A DNA stretch of 9,980 nucleotides from Candidatus Sordicultor fermentans (GTDB lineage: Bacteria > Atribacterota > Atribacteria > Atribacterales > Caldatribacteriaceae): NCBI GenBank assembly GCA_002385475.1, contig DGDO01000052.1, forward strand, positions 1 to 9,980, given 5' to 3'. The first letter of the stretch is position 1; each line of letters starts with the position of its first letter. Position numbers and translations under genes: made by a program. This document shows, one piece after another, positions 8,081 to 9,980 of this stretch. Below the pieces are notes generated by a model, which was not told the origin of the DNA, searched no databases, and was given only the letters and a program-made list of their open reading frames with translations.

Positions 8081-9526
8081 ATGGAAGAAGAGCTTACCAA
8101 ATCGCATCATGCTAACCGTTATCGAATCTTAACGGCAGTAATGTTAGGTGGCATCATGGGACCTATCGATGCCAGTGTGATTAACGTTAACTACCACATT
8201 ATAGGAAATCATTTTGGTGTTGCCCTCACTGAAGCTCAATGGGTGGTTATGGTCTACCTCTTGACTGTTAGCAGTTTACTCTTGTTCTATGGTCGCTTGG
8301 GCGATATTTTAGGATATAAAAAAATATATTTAATTGGTCTTTCTGGTTTTACTATTACTTCTCTCCTATGCAGCCTCTCCTATTTTTTACCCTCTATTTC
8401 CTGGTTAATTCTTTTTCGCGCTATTCAGGGAACTACAGCTGGAATGATGATGTCTGTACCTTATGCTATAATTGTTTCCTCTTTTCCTCCCCAGGAGCGA
8501 GGTCGAGCTCTGGGAATTAACGCTATCAGTGTATCCACTGGATTAGCCATTGGGCCATCCTTAGGCGGCTTCATCACTCACCTTGCCGGTTGGCCTTATA
8601 TTTTCCTGATAAACGTACCTATCGGCATTATTGGCCTGTGGTGGGGAAATAAAGTTATTCCAGAATTAAAAGGGAAACCAGGAAAAATAGATGTGGGAGG
8701 AGCAATAACCAATTGCCTGTTTCTTTTTTTCTTTCTCTTTTTTTTAAATCGCTTTCCAGCTCAAGGAATAAATTCTACTACTCTTTTTACCGCTGTAGTT
8801 GCGCTTGTGGCATTCTTCAGTTTTTTGATAATAGAAAAAAGGGCTGATTCGCCTCTGATAAATTTACAATTATTCCATAACCTGTCTTTTTCCTTAGCCA
8901 ATCTATGTGCTCTATTAAATTTCATGTCTCAGTATATCTTAGTAACCCTCACTCCCTCTTATCTTAATCGAGTGTTACAATATGAGCAAAGTGAAGTAGG
9001 GCTTCTCCTAACTATTTTCCCCCTCACTACTTTAGTGGTAGCCCCTTTTGCTGGTTCACTTTCTGACCGTATTAACCCTCGCTTTCTTGCTTTCCTGGGT
9101 GCTACTTTCTGCACTCTAAGCTTGTTTTCTTTAAGCCAGTTACCCATCTATGTTGGTACAGCAGACATCGCCTGGAGGTTAGCTCTCTTTGGCTTAGGCA
9201 CTGGAATTTTTCAGTCCCCCAATATGAACATTGCCATGGGAAGCGTACCCCGAGAACATCTAGGTGTAGCCTCAAGTATTCTGGCCACAGTGCGTAACGT
9301 AGGAATGGTTCTGGGAACTGCCACAGGAGGTGGAATTATCAGTGCTTCAGTTCCCTCCTCCATCCTTCAAGGGTTAGAAAAGCTGTTAGACAAAGAGGCT
9401 TCAATTTTTATGCAGGGACTAAAAAATGCTTACCTCTGGGGAGCAATTTTAACCGGAATAGCAGCGCTCGTTTCTCTGCTTATTCCCCACTATAACTCAG
9501 GTGCATCTTATCAATCCCATAATTAG
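8081..9526 (+). CDS. DHA2 (EmrB/QacA-type) 14-TM MFS exporter
   Basis: A 481-residue membrane protein of the drug:H+ antiporter-2 branch of the major facilitator superfamily. Helix 1 carries the motif GPIDASVINVN with D30 (the 'LDxTIVNVALP' site of the family). Motif A is GRLGDILGYKK (71-81) between helices 2 and 3, motif B is FRAIQGTTAG with R113 in helix 4, and the antiporter motif C runs from GINAISVSTGLAIGP to SLGG (145-163) in helix 5, followed by WPYIFLINVPIG. A second motif A-like loop, GSLSDRINPR, lies in the C-terminal half. Fourteen hydrophobic segments fit the length. Substrate is unknown. No good ribosome site precedes ATG 8081 (AAAAAAATAG), so initiation may be weak or depend on the upstream gene; the frame has no better start before helix 1. 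No promoter or terminator is seen in the 49-base gap after the MATE gene, so the two are probably co-transcribed. Confidence 0.93.
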   Translation: MEEELTKSHHANRYRILTAVMLGGIMGPIDASVINVNYHIIGNHFGVALTEAQWVVMVYLLTVSSLLLFYGRLGDILGYKKIYLIGLSGFTITSLLCSLSYFLPSISWLILFRAIQGTTAGMMMSVPYAIIVSSFPPQERGRALGINAISVSTGLAIGPSLGGFITHLAGWPYIFLINVPIGIIGLWWGNKVIPELKGKPGKIDVGGAITNCLFLFFFLFFLNRFPAQGINSTTLFTAVVALVAFFSFLIIEKRADSPLINLQLFHNLSFSLANLCALLNFMSQYILVTLTPSYLNRVLQYEQSEVGLLLTIFPLTTLVVAPFAGSLSDRINPRFLAFLGATFCTLSLFSLSQLPIYVGTADIAWRLALFGLGTGIFQSPNMNIAMGSVPREHLGVASSILATVRNVGMVLGTATGGGIISASVPSSILQGLEKLLDKEASIFMQGLKNAYLWGAILTGIAALVSLLIPHYNSGASYQSHN

Positions 9527-9605
9527 GAAGGTCTACAAAGTACTTAGCTAGTTTCCCTTCCAATTATCCTAAGAGAAAATGATAGCTTCAGAAAAGAAGA
9601 AAATA

Positions 9606-9657
9606 GGTGTATTTATAAGGCCATATAAAGCCGGCCTGCCTACACCACGAGTTTTTT
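9606..9657. terminator. Bipartite hairpin terminator between convergent genes
   Basis: GGTGTA (9606-9611) pairs with TACACC (9641-9646), and inside it AGGCC (9618-9622) pairs with GGCCT (9633-9637), separated by a 6/3-base internal loop. On the plus strand TTTTTT follows at 9652-9657, five bases beyond the stem. On the minus strand the T-rich TATTTTCTTCTTTTC follows directly. It is 80 bases after the MFS stop and 69 bases beyond the minus-strand peptidase stop, so it can end transcription from both sides. Confidence 0.6.
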
Positions 9658-9725
9658 GAGCTATTACCACAAAAGAATTAATTAATAGATAAGCTAACAA
9701 AATTCTCTGAAGAGAAAAATCTAAA

Positions 9726-9980
9726 CTATATTCGAGAATTAAGAATTTTTTGCTCCATAAAAGGAGAAAGAGGTACCGCTCCGTTTTCAGTGATTAAATA
9801 CCCACTCTCTAAGCGAATCCCATTCACTTCTGGTACAGAGAATACACTTACATCAATGCAAACTGTCATCCCTGGTTGCAGTGTATCATTGCTGTTTGGG
9901 CCAAAAAAAGGGGCTTCTGCTTCCATAAGACCGATGGTATGGACAAATGGGCACACCAGATATTTAGCATATCCTTTTTT
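9726..9980 (-). CDS. M24 family metallopeptidase (Xaa-Pro peptidase/creatinase-like), C-terminal part
   Basis: Only the last 84 residues are in the window; the frame is open to the right edge, so the gene starts outside. The pita-bread fold C-terminal half is recognisable: VHTIGLMEAEAPFFG with the conserved His (codon at 9941-9939), then NDTLQPGMTVCIDVSVF, then VNGIRLESGYLITENGAVPLS. In M24 enzymes His and two Glu of these three motifs, with two upstream Asp, bind the two metal ions. Here the second Glu is present (in RLES, codon 9809-9807), but the first, normally in a TIEPG-like stretch, is Asp (IDVS, codon 9854-9852). This Asp form may mark a non-peptidase or divergent-substrate branch of M24. 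A GTG at 9956 is not a real start, since coding similarity continues upstream of it. It converges on the MFS gene, with a shared terminator between. Confidence 0.88.
   Translation of the reverse strand, partial: KKGYAKYLVCPFVHTIGLMEAEAPFFGPNSNDTLQPGMTVCIDVSVFSVPEVNGIRLESGYLITENGAVPLSPFMEQKILNSRI

Noticed and set aside
8959..9147. 62-codon minus-strand frame inside the MFS gene
   Set aside because: It overlaps the conserved C-terminal half of the transporter and has no features of its own.
9726..9956. Treating the minus-strand peptidase frame as a complete 76-residue protein starting at GTG 9956
   Set aside because: The frame continues open to the window edge and the visible part is only the C-terminal third of an M24 domain, so it is a partial gene.

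Overview
The window comes from an AT-rich bacterial chromosome (roughly 40% GC by eye) with ordinary Shine-Dalgarno sites, ATGA start/stop overlaps and sigma70-like promoters. The set of genes (a YprB-like DEDD nuclease, GlgB, RqcH, MATE and DHA2 exporters, an M24 peptidase) fits a Firmicutes-like or deep-branching, probably anaerobic bacterium. The sequence alone does not fix the phylum. I see no phage genes, transposases, CRISPR arrays, rRNA or tRNA.

Layout. 1-386: a stretch with no recognised gene, holding an unassigned frame open to position 152, an inverted repeat at 161-210, and a good promoter at 326-354. 387-6119: a same-strand, tightly packed block, probably one operon. It encodes an exported DUF2330-like protein, a YprB-like DEDDy-type nuclease with an N-terminal helix-hairpin-helix, the glycogen branching enzyme GlgB (translationally coupled to the nuclease by ATGA) and the ribosome quality control factor RqcH. 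6120-6615: intergenic, with a probable small minus-strand protein carrying a CCCGFC cysteine cluster (6183-6380) and a strong TTGACA promoter at 6553-6581. 6616-9526: two multidrug-type exporters in tandem, a 12-TM MATE protein and a 14-TM DHA2-type MFS protein. 9527-9725: a bipartite hairpin that can act as a terminator in both directions. 9726-9980: the C-terminal end of an M24 metallopeptidase on the minus strand, cut by the window edge.

How the genes fit together. The first four share a transcription direction but no obvious pathway: envelope protein, nucleic-acid nuclease, glycogen synthesis, nascent-chain quality control. This looks like a housekeeping operon of mixed content. The two exporters form a plausible second unit for drug or metabolite efflux. 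I found no convincing new multi-gene system. The items most worth a second look are the small cysteine-cluster gene, the DUF2330-like protein heading the operon, the unexplained first 386 bases, and the Glu-to-Asp change in the M24 peptidase.
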